Below are positions 24,815 to 33,730 of a DNA stretch of 64,000 bases, piece after piece; the stretch's first letter is position 1, and each line of letters opens with the position of its first letter. The DNA is taken from contig JFHF01000007.1 of NCBI GenBank assembly GCA_000648925.1, positions 124,001 through 188,000 on the forward strand. The letters are read 5' to 3'. Under the pieces are notes generated by a model. It was not told the DNA's origin. It did not search any database and worked only from the letters and a program-made list of their open reading frames with translations. The stretch is from Caballeronia jiangsuensis. Its GTDB lineage: Bacteria; Pseudomonadota; Gammaproteobacteria; Burkholderiales; Burkholderiaceae. A program made the translations under genes and the position numbers.

Positions 24815-25588
24815 TCAGATCACGCTGGTCAATCCGCCATCGACGAAAAGCGTCTGGCCGTTCACGAAATCCGACGCCGCCGACGCGAGAAACACCGCCG
24901 CGCCGCACAGCTCCTCGACGCGGCCCCAGCGGCCCGCCGGCGTGCGCTTGCAGAGCCAGTCGGAGAACGCCGGATCGTCGACGAGCGCGCGATTGAGATC
25001 GGTCTCGAAGTAGCCGGGCGCGATGGCGTTGGCCTGAATGCCGTGGCGCGCCCATTCCGCGCACATGCCCTTGGTCAGCATGCGGACCGCGCCCTTGGTC
25101 GCGGCGTAAGGCGCGATGCCCGGCCGCGCCAGTTCGCTCTGCACCGAACCGATATTGACGATCTTGCCGCGCCCGCGCGCCAGCATGTGCCGCGCGACGG
25201 CCTGCGAGACCTGGAACACGCCGTCGAGATTCACGCGCAGAAGGTCGTGCCAGTCGCGCTCGCTGAAGTCTTCGAGCGGCGCGCGGCGCTGGATGCCCGC
25301 GTTGTTGACGAGAATATCGATTGCGCCGATGTCCTTCTCGACGCGATCGATCGCCGCGACGACCTGCTCGCGCTCGGTCACGTCGAAGACCGCGTAGGCG
25401 GCGTCGAAGCCTTCGTCGCGCAGGCTTGCTGCAACGCCGGCTGCTTTCTGCTCATTGCGATCGTTGATGACGATTGCCGCGCCGGCGCCCGCGAGCCCTC
25501 GCGCCAGCGCCAGCCCGATGCCGCGCCCGGAACCGGTGATCAGCGCGCGCCTGCCGCGCAGGCTGAAGAGTTTGAGTGTCTCGTCCAT
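24815..25588 (-). CDS. SDR oxidoreductase, gluconate 5-dehydrogenase-like
   Basis: A 257-residue classical short-chain dehydrogenase. The cofactor loop is G-S-G-R-G-I-G, followed by the N-N-A-G block. The catalytic Ser is in N-I-G-S-V-Q-S, with Tyr and Lys in Y-A-A-T-K. The start (L-F-S-L-R-G-R-R-A-L-I-T-G-S-G-R-G) and the overall pattern fit gluconate 5-dehydrogenase/IdnO-like enzymes. It is first of the operon and divergent from the LysR gene at 25740. With the 2-ketogluconate-reductase-like gene it hints at aldonate or similar polyhydroxy-acid oxidation. Confidence 0.87.
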   Translation of the reverse strand: MDETLKLFSLRGRRALITGSGRGIGLALARGLAGAGAAIVINDRNEQKAAGVAASLRDEGFDAAYAVFDVTEREQVVAAIDRVEKDIGAIDILVNNAGIQRRAPLEDFSERDWHDLLRVNLDGVFQVSQAVARHMLARGRGKIVNIGSVQSELARPGIAPYAATKGAVRMLTKGMCAEWARHGIQANAIAPGYFETDLNRALVDDPAFSDWLCKRTPAGRWGRVEELCGAAVFLASAASDFVNGQTLFVDGGLTSVI

Positions 25589-25688
25589 TTTTTAGCGCCC
25601 CATTCGTTGATGGATGCGGTTTGTCTCCGAATGCGCCTAGTTCACCCGAAGAACGGCCGTCGCGCCAATAGTCTTTCATGACGCTGTT

Positions 25689-25703
25689 ATCATGAATCGT
25701 GAT
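25689..25703. promoter_or_regulatory. Probable LysR binding site in the divergent promoter region
   Basis: The sequence ATCATGAATCGTGAT is an imperfect dyad. It fits both the ATC-N9-GAT and T-N11-A forms of LysR boxes. It lies between the SDR gene (start 25588) and the LysR gene (start 25740), where a LysR protein would regulate itself and the five-gene operon. TCATGA also occurs at 25677-25682 and 25690-25695. Confidence 0.6.
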
Positions 25704-25739
25704 GACGGGCGACGCACGCCCGCGAGCCGGGGGTTTTCC

Positions 25740-26633
25740 ATGGAGCTGAAGCATCTGCGCGCGTTCGTCGCGCTTGCCGAGGAACTGCATTTTGGCCGGG
25801 CTGCGCAGCGCCTGTGCATCGTACAGCCGGCGTTGAGCATGCAGATCAAGGCGCTCGAAGAGGAACTCGACGTGCGCCTGTTCGAACGCGATCGTCACAA
25901 GGTCGTTCTGAACGCGACCGGCAGGCTTTTTCTGCCCGAGGCGCGCGCGACGCTGCATCAGGCGGGTCGCGCGGAGCAGATCGCGCGGCTGTCGGCGCGC
26001 GGCGAGATCGGCACGTTGCGTATTGCGTTCGTGTCGTCGGTGCTGCCGAAGCTGCTGCCGGCGCTCATCCGCGAAATGCACACGCGCTATCCGCTCATCA
26101 CGCTCGAACTGAAGGATATGCCGACGCCGGATCAGATCGCCGCGCTCCGCGAAAATCAGCTCGACTTCGGCCTGATCCGCCTGCCGGTGAGCGTCAGCGG
26201 CCTCGACATCCGCGTGGTGCTCGAAGAACCGTTCGTCGTCGCGCTCCCCGACGATCACGCGCTCGCCATGCAAACGACGATTCATCCGCCCGATCTCCGG
26301 GGTTTTCCGGCTTTCGTTCTGGCGCGCCGTTACGCGCCGGGTTTTCACGACGACATGCTCGTGGCGCTCAAGCGCGAGGGCGTGGATCTGAACATCGCGC
26401 AGGAACTCGGCGAATTCTCGACGATGCTCGCGCTGGTTTCAGCGGGGCTCGGCATCGGCGTGATTCCGGCTGCCGCGGCGATGGCGCTGCCGCCGAAGGT
26501 CGTAGCCCGGCCGCTCGAACTGCGCGATCACACATCGGGTATCGGGCTTGCGTCGTACGGCCCGGAAAATGCGATCAAGCGCGCCTTGCTCGATGTGATC
26601 GAGCTGTGCACCGACATTGGAAAGCAGGCGTGA
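25740..26633 (+). CDS. LysR family transcriptional regulator
   Basis: A 297-residue LysR regulator of the BenM/CatM-like branch. The helix-turn-helix start is M-E-L-K-H-L-R-A-F-V-A-L-A-E-E-L-H-F-G-R-A-A. The co-inducer domain spans about residues 90-290. This branch commonly responds to aromatic or hydroxy-acid effectors. ATG 25740 is chosen over an in-frame start 48 nt upstream because the conserved start is here. It is divergent from the operon ending in the MHS symporter, which it presumably activates. Confidence 0.9.
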   Translation: MELKHLRAFVALAEELHFGRAAQRLCIVQPALSMQIKALEEELDVRLFERDRHKVVLNATGRLFLPEARATLHQAGRAEQIARLSARGEIGTLRIAFVSSVLPKLLPALIREMHTRYPLITLELKDMPTPDQIAALRENQLDFGLIRLPVSVSGLDIRVVLEEPFVVALPDDHALAMQTTIHPPDLRGFPAFVLARRYAPGFHDDMLVALKREGVDLNIAQELGEFSTMLALVSAGLGIGVIPAAAAMALPPKVVARPLELRDHTSGIGLASYGPENAIKRALLDVIELCTDIGKQA

Positions 26634-27016
26634 ATGAGTACGGCCGAGGCCCGCAAAAGAAAACGCCCGCGCTGAACGCAGGCGTTTCCGTGGCCCCGCT
26701 ACCGCGCCCCAATGAACGGTTTCTCGTTCGACTTTCTTCAGGGGCCGGCTGCCGCGCGGCTCACTTTCAGTATAGGCGATGCAGCGGGATATCCAAGCCG
26801 CCGAATCATATTGCAGCGGTTAATTAACTGTCTCGGTTTCGATCGAGCGATCACCGCTTCGTCAATGTAATTGGCAATCCAAAGCATTCGCGCGATGTAA
26901 CTGAGGCCAGCGCTGATTTGCTTTCTTCAAAGCATTCGTTGGCGATGGGCGCATCGAGCTTTAGCATCGGGCGCCAGAGATGATTTTCACGCTCCGGCGC
27001 TTTCCAGGAAAACTTC
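26634..27016. other. Intergenic region with an inverted repeat
   Basis: This 383-bp gap has one clear hairpin. AAACGCC (26661-26667) pairs with GGCGTTT (26681-26687), with adjacent GC pairs. An A-rich run lies on its left, so on the minus strand it would read as a stem followed by a T-rich run. It may end transcription from either side. A 52-codon frame at 26712-26870 has no ribosome site or family match. The last 100 bp are AT-rich and probably hold the promoter of the small gene at 27017. Confidence 0.5.
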
Positions 27017-27235
27017 ATGCGATACAAGGGATATGACGTGGCACCGTCCGCACATGCATTGCCGAGCGGCCTGTATGCGGCGAACCTGATTATCGAAAGC
27101 CCCACGGCGACGAGCGGCGCATCCTTCACCTTCGATGCGCTCGACTACTTCTTCGAGCCCGATCACGCCATCGCGTATGCGGCGCGCTGGGCCCGGCTCT
27201 GGATCGATCAGCGCAGCAAGTCCGCGCGCGCCTAA
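27017..27235 (+). CDS. Small hypothetical protein (72 aa)
   Basis: A 72-residue soluble protein with the ribosome site AGGA before the ATG. The pattern (Y-K-G-Y-D-V, G-L-Y-A-A-N-L-I-I, then F-F-E-P-D-H-A-I-A-Y-A-A-R-W-A-R) resembles a small conserved Burkholderiaceae protein type with a beta-hairpin followed by a helix. The 72-residue protein at 44954-45172 has the same length and layout and may be a paralogue. No function is known. Confidence 0.6.
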   Translation: MRYKGYDVAPSAHALPSGLYAANLIIESPTATSGASFTFDALDYFFEPDHAIAYAARWARLWIDQRSKSARA

Positions 27236-27338
27236 TGCCGATATGGCAATTCCTTATCGATAGAAATTGGATCGCCATGTGAGCGCCCGGCGTTAGCATG
27301 AGCATCCTTCCCACTCTGTCCATCGGTTCATTCAAGCG

Positions 27339-28397
27339 ATGTCCAAATTTCCCCGCTTCGGCGTCTGGGCGCTCGTGCATGGCAGCCGCGCGGCGCTACA
27401 GGATCCCGAGGAGCCATACGACGCCTCGTGGGCGCGCAACAAGGCGCTCGTGCTGGAGGCCGAACGCCTCGGTTACGACTCCGTGCTCGTCGCGCAGCAT
27501 ACGATCAACCCGCACGATCCCTCGCTCGATCAGCTCGAAGCGTGGACGGCGTCGGCGGCACTGGCGGCGCTCACTTCGCGCATCGAGATCATCGCGGCCA
27601 TCAAGCCTTATCTCTATCATCCGGTCGTGCTCGCGAAAATGGCGCAGCAGATCGAGCACATCAGCGGCGGGCGCTTCGCGATCAACCTCGTGAACGCGTG
27701 GAACCGTCCCGAGCTCGAACGCGCCGGCATCGGCTTTGCCGAGCATGACGAGCGTTATGCGTATGGGCGCGAGTGGATAGCTGTCGTCGAGGCGTTGCTG
27801 CGCGGCGAAGCCGTCACGCATCGCGGCGACCACTTTCGTATCGATGACTATCGACTGCGTCCCGCCGATCCGTTCCGCGCGCGTCCGCGCATCTATGTCG
27901 GCGGCGAATCGGAGCCGGCGCGCTCGCTCGTGGCGGCGCACGGCGACGTGTGGTTCATCAACGGCCAGCCGCACGACGATGTGTCCGCCCTGATCGCCGA
28001 TGTCTCCGCCCGCGTGCGACCGGCCGGACGCGAGGCGTTGCGCTTCGGTTTGTCGGCGTTCGTGATCGCACGCGAGACGCAGGATGAAGCGCAGGCGCAT
28101 CTCGAACATCTCTTCGCGCTGGCCGAACTCGACAAGCCGCTGCGCGAACGGCAGAAGGCCAATACCGATCCGAAAGCGGTAATGCACCAGACCTTCGCGC
28201 GCTCGGCGCGTGTCGGATCGAACGGCGGCACGGCGGCCGATCTCGTCGGCGATTACGATACGGTCGCGCGACGCATCGTCGATTTTCATCGGGCAGGCAT
28301 CGAACTGTTCATGCTGCAGTTCCAGCCTTTCGAGGCCGATATGGGCCGCTTCGCGCAAGAAGTGATGCCGCGCGTGCGCCGTCTGCTGGGTGGCTGA
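27339..28397 (+). CDS. LLM-class flavin-dependent monooxygenase, SsuD/SfnG-like
   Basis: A 352-residue bacterial luciferase-fold enzyme using FMNH2. Motifs include F-G-V-W-A-L-V-H-G-S-R, I-A-A-I-K-P-Y-L-Y-H-P and H-I-S-G-G-R-F-A-I-N-L-V-N-A-W-N, as in alkanesulfonate (SsuD) and dimethylsulfone (SfnG) monooxygenases. It would release sulfite or sulfinate from an organosulfur compound. It faces the DszC/SfnB-like and SsuABC operon, which supports a sulfur-scavenging role. It needs an NAD(P)H:FMN reductase, and none is visible nearby. Confidence 0.88.
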   Translation: MSKFPRFGVWALVHGSRAALQDPEEPYDASWARNKALVLEAERLGYDSVLVAQHTINPHDPSLDQLEAWTASAALAALTSRIEIIAAIKPYLYHPVVLAKMAQQIEHISGGRFAINLVNAWNRPELERAGIGFAEHDERYAYGREWIAVVEALLRGEAVTHRGDHFRIDDYRLRPADPFRARPRIYVGGESEPARSLVAAHGDVWFINGQPHDDVSALIADVSARVRPAGREALRFGLSAFVIARETQDEAQAHLEHLFALAELDKPLRERQKANTDPKAVMHQTFARSARVGSNGGTAADLVGDYDTVARRIVDFHRAGIELFMLQFQPFEADMGRFAQEVMPRVRRLLGG

Positions 28398-28405
28398 GCA
28401 CGCGG

Positions 28406-28447
28406 GTCCGCTCGTCGCGTCAGGCCTTCAGCGGCGCGCGAGCGGAC
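28406..28447. terminator. Hairpin between convergent sulfur genes
   Basis: GTCCGCTCG (28406-28414) pairs perfectly with CGAGCGGAC (28439-28447). It lies in the 63-bp gap between two convergent genes, so it could act in both directions. There is no strong U-tract on either side, so termination is inferred from position. Confidence 0.5.
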
Positions 28448-28460
28448 GCATTACGCACGA

Positions 28461-29702
28461 TCAGAAGAACGCGCCCGTGGGCGGCAGTTGCCCGGTCAGC
28501 AGGTTCTGCCCGAGCAAACGTTCCTTGTAGAGCCGCGGATTATGCGAGGCGATCACCTTGATGTTGCGCCAGTGCCGATCCAGTGCGCCGATCCGCGAGA
28601 CGACCGAGCCCGAACCGAGATCGATCAGCCAGCTTGCGATCTGCGGAGCGAGATCGTCGATCACGACTTTGGCTTCGGAAGCCGCGAAGGTAGCGGCAAG
28701 CGTGGTCTCGTATTCGTCGCGCGTGCCCTGCGCATCCCATACGCGTTGCAAGGCGACGACCGCGCGATCCGCGGTCGCCTCGACGCTCGCCGCGTACGCG
28801 CGAATACGGCCGAGCAGCGATTGCAGCGCGGGTTCGTCGACGGGATGCGCCGCTTCGCCGTGATAGAAATTGCGCCCGCGCGCGCGCAGCACATCCACGG
28901 CGTCCAGCGCCACGCGCCGCACGATGCCCGCGATGCAGTTGGTCAGATAGACCTGATGGAAGGTATAGCCCCACGGCGCCGCTTCGTCGGACTTCGGCGG
29001 GTCCGTCGGGTAGAGATGCGCGGCGGGGACCGTCACGTTGCGAAACCGCGCCGTGCCCGAGCCGGTCAGGCGCTGGCCGAAACCTTGCCAGTCGTCGTCA
29101 TCGCTTACGCCTTCGCCGCGATTCAGCACGTATTGCACGGTGCGGCCCGCGCGACTCTCCACCGCGAGTCCGATGAACGCGTCGTTGTACAGATTGCCCG
29201 TCGCGTACACCTTGTCGCCCGAGCCGACGTAGACATCGCGGGACGCGTCCCATTCGAGCCGGCTCAGCACCTTCGTCGGGCGCGCGCCTGCCGCCGTCAC
29301 GTCGCTATCGACGAAGCTCAGACCGATGGTCTTGTTCTGCCCGGCGATTTCCAGCACGCGTGCATGAAAGGGATGCTCGCGCCTTCTGAGCGCGGCTTCC
29401 ACTTGCCACAGATGATTGCGGAACGCATGGGCGATGTTCGAATCCGCCGCGGCCACATCGCGCGCGACGACGAGCAATTCGCGCAGCGACACGCCGCGTC
29501 CGCCGCCATCGACGGGAAGACGCAGCGCGCCGAAGCCGAGCGCCTTGAGACTTGCGATCTCCTCGCGCGGAAGGCGATGATCGCGTTCACGCTCGGCGGC
29601 GCTTGCGGCGATATCGTTGATGATCTGCGCGTAGCCGAGGCTTGCCGACAGCGGCGATACGAGCGCGGGCCCGGCGCTCGATACGTTGGTGAGTTCAGAC
29701 AT
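28461..29702 (-). CDS. Acyl-CoA-dehydrogenase-fold flavin monooxygenase, DszC/SfnB-like
   Basis: A 413-residue protein with the acyl-CoA dehydrogenase fold in the group with DszC and SfnB. The N-terminal helical part has L-G-F-G-A-L-R-L-P-V. The block I-G-L-S-F-V-D-S-D-V replaces the usual substrate motif of true dehydrogenases. Such proteins use reduced flavin to oxidise sulfur compounds, or serve sulfur acquisition. It is last in a minus operon after SsuC-, SsuB- and SsuA-like genes, 19 bp after the binding-protein gene. ATG 29702 is preferred over longer in-frame extensions of arginine-rich sequence. Confidence 0.83.
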   Translation of the reverse strand: MSELTNVSSAGPALVSPLSASLGYAQIINDIAASAAERERDHRLPREEIASLKALGFGALRLPVDGGGRGVSLRELLVVARDVAAADSNIAHAFRNHLWQVEAALRRREHPFHARVLEIAGQNKTIGLSFVDSDVTAAGARPTKVLSRLEWDASRDVYVGSGDKVYATGNLYNDAFIGLAVESRAGRTVQYVLNRGEGVSDDDDWQGFGQRLTGSGTARFRNVTVPAAHLYPTDPPKSDEAAPWGYTFHQVYLTNCIAGIVRRVALDAVDVLRARGRNFYHGEAAHPVDEPALQSLLGRIRAYAASVEATADRAVVALQRVWDAQGTRDEYETTLAATFAASEAKVVIDDLAPQIASWLIDLGSGSVVSRIGALDRHWRNIKVIASHNPRLYKERLLGQNLLTGQLPPTGAFF

Positions 29703-29721
29703 GATCTTGCATTTCCTCGAA

Positions 29722-30726
29722 TCAGACCTTGATGCTGTAATCCGCGACCCTGATGCGCGAATTGATGATCTTGCGTTCCGCGAGCCAGTCGGCGGCGCGT
29801 TGAAATTGCGCGATGAAAGCGGCATCGTCGGGCTCGTGGAACTGATTCACGCGCTTGAGGCTCGCAAGATAGTCGCGCACCTGGTCCGGATACTTGCCTT
29901 CGCGTTGGACGAGAAGCTCGGCGTCGGCGGAATGCGCGGACTGCCATGCGCCTTCTACGCGGTACGCATCGATCACCGCGCGAATCAGCTCGGAGTTCTC
30001 TTCGGTGAACTTCCGGCGCGTCACGAGCGAGCTATAGTCGATGAGGAAATCCAGATCGCGGCCTTCGTTGAAGATGTCCTTCGCGTCATTCGAGAAGCGC
30101 GAGATGTCCACGCCGGGCGACCACATCGACCATGCATCGACCTTGCCTTGCGCGAAAGCCGGCGCGGCGTCGGGCGGATTCAGATAGACGAACTGGACCT
30201 TGTCGCGATCGACGCGATGCTTTTCCAGCGCCGCGATCAGCAGGAATTCGCCGAGCCCCGAACGGTTGACGGCGACCTTTCGGCCCGCCAGATCGGCGAC
30301 CGAATCGATGCCGCTCGACTTCTTCGCGATGATGGCCGTCGAGCGGGGCGAATAGATATCGAACGCGTTGAACACGATCGGTGATCCGGCGAGCATCGCG
30401 GCGAGCGCGGGTGTCGTCGATCCCCAGAAGCCGAAGTCGGCGCTGCCGCCGACCACGGCCTGAATCGAGGGCGCATGGTTCGGAAACGGGCCGATCCATT
30501 CGACCTTGATGCCTTTGGCGGCGAGCGTCTTTTCGAACACGCCGCGCTGCCTGGCGATGTCGGGCAGGCTGCCGTAGCCCCAGCCGATGCGCACTGTATC
30601 GGTATTGCGCGTGAGCTTGCGCGGCTCGGCGGCTCGCGCGGGGAAAAGTCCGCTGGTGGCGACGCCGGCCAGCAGGCCTCCTGCCGCGCGTAACAACTGG
30701 CGGCGGGTCAGCGAAGAATCAGTCAT
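29722..30726 (-). CDS. ssuA: Aliphatic sulfonate-type ABC substrate-binding protein
   Basis: A 334-residue periplasmic binding protein of the SsuA/NMT1 family. The N-terminus has a twin-arginine-like signal (T-R-R-Q-L-L-R-A-A-G, cleaved near A-R-A-A), suggesting Tat export. The mature start includes V-R-I-G-W-G-Y-G-S-L-P. Residues around G-S-A-D-F-G-F-W-G-S fit this family. It binds a sulfonate, taurine or similar ligand for the SsuC/SsuB-like transporter encoded upstream in the same operon. The ligand cannot be read from sequence. Confidence 0.88.
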   Translation of the reverse strand: MTDSSLTRRQLLRAAGGLLAGVATSGLFPARAAEPRKLTRNTDTVRIGWGYGSLPDIARQRGVFEKTLAAKGIKVEWIGPFPNHAPSIQAVVGGSADFGFWGSTTPALAAMLAGSPIVFNAFDIYSPRSTAIIAKKSSGIDSVADLAGRKVAVNRSGLGEFLLIAALEKHRVDRDKVQFVYLNPPDAAPAFAQGKVDAWSMWSPGVDISRFSNDAKDIFNEGRDLDFLIDYSSLVTRRKFTEENSELIRAVIDAYRVEGAWQSAHSADAELLVQREGKYPDQVRDYLASLKRVNQFHEPDDAAFIAQFQRAADWLAERKIINSRIRVADYSIKV

Positions 30727-30771
30727 CCTTTGAGGTCCTTCTGGTTGTGCGGGAAAGAGGTCAGTGAGAGG

Positions 30772-31491
30772 TCAGTGCGTTCGAACGCCCAGCTCCGCGA
30801 GCAGGATGGGCCGCAACGCCAGCGGCGCGTGATCCTTGGGCTGGAACGCAGCCGCGATGCGTCCGGCGCGCATCACGAGAATCCTGTCGGCGAGCGTGAG
30901 CGCTTCGTCGACGTCATGCGTCACGATCAGCACGCCCGGCTGATGCAGCGCGACGAGTTCCTTGACGAGGCCGTGCATCCGGATGCGAGTGAGCGCATCG
31001 AGGGCCGCGAAGGGCTCGTCGAGCAACAGCAGCGCAGGGTCGTGAATGAGCGCGCGCGCCAGCGCCACCCGCTGCGCCTGACCGCCCGACAGATTGCGCG
31101 GCCAGTCGTCCTCACGTCCGGCGAGTCCGACTTCGGCCAACGCGCGCGCTGCGCCTTCGCGGCCGATCGTGTTCTCGTGACCGAGCGCGACGTTCTGCCA
31201 TAACATCGCCCACGGCAGCAGCCGATGCTCCTGGAACACGACGGAAGGGCGCGCCGGCGCGCGTATGTTTCCCGCATCGGGCAGATCGAGCCCCGCCAGC
31301 GCGCGCAGCAGTGTGGTCTTGCCGCATCCGCTTTCACCGAGCAGCGCGACGAATTCGCCTTTGCGGATGTCGAGGTCGAGTGCATCGATGACGACACGGC
31401 TGCCATAGCGCCGTTGCAGTCCGCGCACCGATACGGCCAGCGCCGATGATGAGTTGACGCGCTCGCGGGACAACACAGTGCTTTGCGTCAC
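30772..31491 (-). CDS. ssuB: Sulfonate-type ABC transporter ATP-binding protein
   Basis: A 239-residue single ABC ATPase. Walker A is G-E-S-G-C-G-K-T-T, the signature N-L-S-G-G-Q-A-Q-R and Walker B L-L-L-L-D-E-P-F-A-A-L-D; the H-loop is in V-T-H-D-V-D-E-A. The SsuB/TauB-type L-L-P-W motif is present (R-L-L-P-W-A). The start is a GTG overlapping the permease stop as GTGA, with GGAG upstream, so translation is coupled. A GTG here gives the best fit; the next methionine would cut into the first strand. Confidence 0.88.
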   Translation of the reverse strand: MTQSTVLSRERVNSSSALAVSVRGLQRRYGSRVVIDALDLDIRKGEFVALLGESGCGKTTLLRALAGLDLPDAGNIRAPARPSVVFQEHRLLPWAMLWQNVALGHENTIGREGAARALAEVGLAGREDDWPRNLSGGQAQRVALARALIHDPALLLLDEPFAALDALTRIRMHGLVKELVALHQPGVLIVTHDVDEALTLADRILVMRAGRIAAAFQPKDHAPLALRPILLAELGVRTH

Positions 31492-32327
31492 TTGCGTGCT
31501 CCTTTGGCATAGTTCGCGTGCCACGAGAGAAAACGGCCTTCGAGCAGGCGCACGAGCGCATCCGCAACGACGCCGATGATCGCGTAGACGATCACGGTCA
31601 GCAGGATGACGTTGGTGTTCAGGAATTCGCGGGCGTCCATCGCGAGAAAGCCGATGCCTTTCGTTGTCGCGAGCGTCTCGGCGATGACGAGCGCGAGCCA
31701 TGCATGCGCGAGCGCATAGCGCACGCCTGTCAGGATGGAAGGCATCGCGCCGGGAAGAATGATTCGCCGCACGATCGCGATCTGGTCCATGCCGATCACG
31801 CGGGCGAGTTCCATCAGCTTCGGATCGATCTGCCGGATGCCGAGCATCGTGTTGATGTAGATGGGGAAGAGCACCGCGAGCGCGACCAGGAAGATCTTCG
31901 CGACTTCGCCGACGCCGAACCAGACGATCACGAGCGGCAGCATCGCCAGAAAGGGAATCGCGCGCACCATCTGGATCGAGCGATCGAAGAGCGCCAGCGC
32001 GAACGGCGAGAAGCCGACGGCGACGCCCAGCGCGAGCCCGATCGTGGCGCCGATGACGAAGCCTACCGCGGCACGCAACAGCGACACGCCGAGATGAACG
32101 AAAAGCTCGCCGTTCCTTGCGAGATTCACGGCGGTGTCGAAGACGCGGCTCGGGGCGGGAAGCACCTGAGGCGCGATCAGCCCGATGCGCGATGCCGCTT
32201 CCCACACGAGCACGACGATCGCGGGAATGGCCCACGAAAGCCATCGATAGAGCACGACTTTCGATATGCCCGCGCGCGGTGCATGCGAAGACACATAGCT
32301 GTTGCGGGTGGAAGTCAGGTCAGCCAT
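31488..32327 (-). CDS. ssuC: Sulfonate-type ABC transporter permease
   Basis: A 279-residue inner-membrane permease of the SsuC/TauC branch with about six membrane segments. The EAA-type loop reads E-L-A-R-V-I-G-M-D-Q-I-A-I-V-R-R-I-I-L-P. It is first of a four-gene minus operon (permease, ATPase, binding protein, DszC-like flavoprotein). It is divergent from a second ABC operon at 32648. The N-terminal 25 residues are hydrophilic and variable. Confidence 0.88.
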   Translation of the reverse strand: MADLTSTRNSYVSSHAPRAGISKVVLYRWLSWAIPAIVVLVWEAASRIGLIAPQVLPAPSRVFDTAVNLARNGELFVHLGVSLLRAAVGFVIGATIGLALGVAVGFSPFALALFDRSIQMVRAIPFLAMLPLVIVWFGVGEVAKIFLVALAVLFPIYINTMLGIRQIDPKLMELARVIGMDQIAIVRRIILPGAMPSILTGVRYALAHAWLALVIAETLATTKGIGFLAMDAREFLNTNVILLTVIVYAIIGVVADALVRLLEGRFLSWHANYAKGARK

Positions 32328-32647
32328 TTCATTTCCGTATCAGCCATGAAGGATGGGCGCTGCGATAAAAGTTATGCGCGAGTCGAGAAGTTGAGCTGCT
32401 TATTAGAAGCCGCCGAATGGCGCGTCGACAAACGTTTTATTGTTCTTTGCTTTGCAGCGTTCATATCCGCCGATGCCGCTTATGCCATTGCGAATCGCCT
32501 GAATTGCATTTCAGTTTTCATCGCAAGAGCTATGCATATTTCCTTCGTTCGCGCGACTCGCATGCGGCGTGAGAATGCCTGAGCACCGCATGGCCGGTCG
32601 CGCTGTGCCCGACCATTTCCTTTTGCTGCTCTTCTCATTCCGATCCC
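32328..32647. other. Divergent promoter region between two ABC operons
   Basis: This 320-bp stretch is clearly more AT-rich than its flanks, as expected of a two-way promoter region. CATGCGG (32561-32567) and CCGCATG (32586-32592) form an inverted repeat about 60 bp before the plus-strand operon, a possible site for a CysB/SsuR-type regulator. No gene is seen. Confidence 0.45.
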
Positions 32648-33730
32648 ATGAAGGCGTCCAATTCGCATCGCCGGCCATACGTTGCCGGAAAGCTCACTGT
32701 GGTGGCCTGCGCGGCTGTCGCGCTCGTTTTGCTGGGCGGCTGCAAGCCTCATGAAGAGCAGGCGCAATCGTCAGCGCCGTCGGTCGCGCAGGGCAGCCGG
32801 CAGGAAGTGACGTACTTCAAGTATCCCGACAACCCGGCGTTCGATCTCGTCTATCTCGCCGACAAGCTCGGTTATTTCGAAGGCACGAGCACGCGTCCGA
32901 AGTATGTCGGCAAGATATCCGCGCCGCAGATCATTCCGCTCGTCGGCACGGGCGAGATCGATTTCGGCACGCGCATGGTGCCGCTCGTCATCTCCGCGAT
33001 CGCGAGCGGCGCGGATATCAAGGTCGTGTCCGCGGGCGGCGAGACGCTGCCCGATGCGCCGCATATGAAGTACTTCACGCGCAAGGATTCCGGCATTCGC
33101 GGGCCGAAGGACTTCGAGGGCAAGACAGTGGCGTTCAACAGCTTCGGCGCGTGCGCGGAATTCGTGACGAAGAAGTATCTGTCGCAGCACGGCGTGGATG
33201 TGTCGAAGGTCAACTGGCTCGTCGTGCCCGACAACCAGTCGCAGCAGGCGCTCGTCACGAAGAACGTGGATATCGCCATCATTCATCCGCCTTTCTCCGG
33301 CGCTGCCGAGGCCGATCCGCAACTGCACAAGCTGTGGAGCGACTGGGACGAGGACGGCGGACTGGGCGGCATGGCGCCCTACAGCGTGAACGGCGCATTC
33401 GCGCGCGCGCATCCGCAAGCGGTGAAGGATTTCGTGACGGCCATCGCGAAGGCCGGCAACTGGGTCAACGCGCATCCGGACGAAGCGCGCCAGCTCACGG
33501 CGGAGCGGCTCGGTATCGACGTGAAGCTGGTCGAGCGCTATGCCTATGTGAAGGATCTCGTGGTGACCGAACCGCCGATCCAGTACTACATCGATATCCT
33601 CGAACAGGCCGGCAAGATTCCGAAGGGCAAGGTGCAGGTGAAGGACGTCTATACGAACCAGTACAACCCGTTGGCCGCGAAGCAGTCGCAGGCAAACGCG
33701 ACGCCGGTCGCGAACGGCAGGCCATCATGA
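32648..33730 (+). CDS. ABC substrate-binding lipoprotein (NMT1/SsuA-like)
   Basis: A 360-residue binding protein. A lipobox (L-L-G-G-C, Cys near residue 36) ends the signal peptide, so it is probably a membrane-anchored lipoprotein. The mature part has the NMT1-type fold (Y-F-K-Y-P-D-N-P-A-F-D-L-V-Y, then G-T-G-E-I-D-F-G-T-R). Its stop overlaps the ATPase start. It is a paralogue of the sulfonate-binding protein across the divergent region, probably with another ligand such as a sulfonate, sulfate ester or pyrimidine-like molecule. Confidence 0.85.
   Translation: MKASNSHRRPYVAGKLTVVACAAVALVLLGGCKPHEEQAQSSAPSVAQGSRQEVTYFKYPDNPAFDLVYLADKLGYFEGTSTRPKYVGKISAPQIIPLVGTGEIDFGTRMVPLVISAIASGADIKVVSAGGETLPDAPHMKYFTRKDSGIRGPKDFEGKTVAFNSFGACAEFVTKKYLSQHGVDVSKVNWLVVPDNQSQQALVTKNVDIAIIHPPFSGAAEADPQLHKLWSDWDEDGGLGGMAPYSVNGAFARAHPQAVKDFVTAIAKAGNWVNAHPDEARQLTAERLGIDVKLVERYAYVKDLVVTEPPIQYYIDILEQAGKIPKGKVQVKDVYTNQYNPLAAKQSQANATPVANGRPS

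Noticed and set aside
26712-26870. A 52-codon plus-strand frame in the gap after the LysR gene
   Set aside because: No ribosome site and no recognisable pattern; listed only as gap content.
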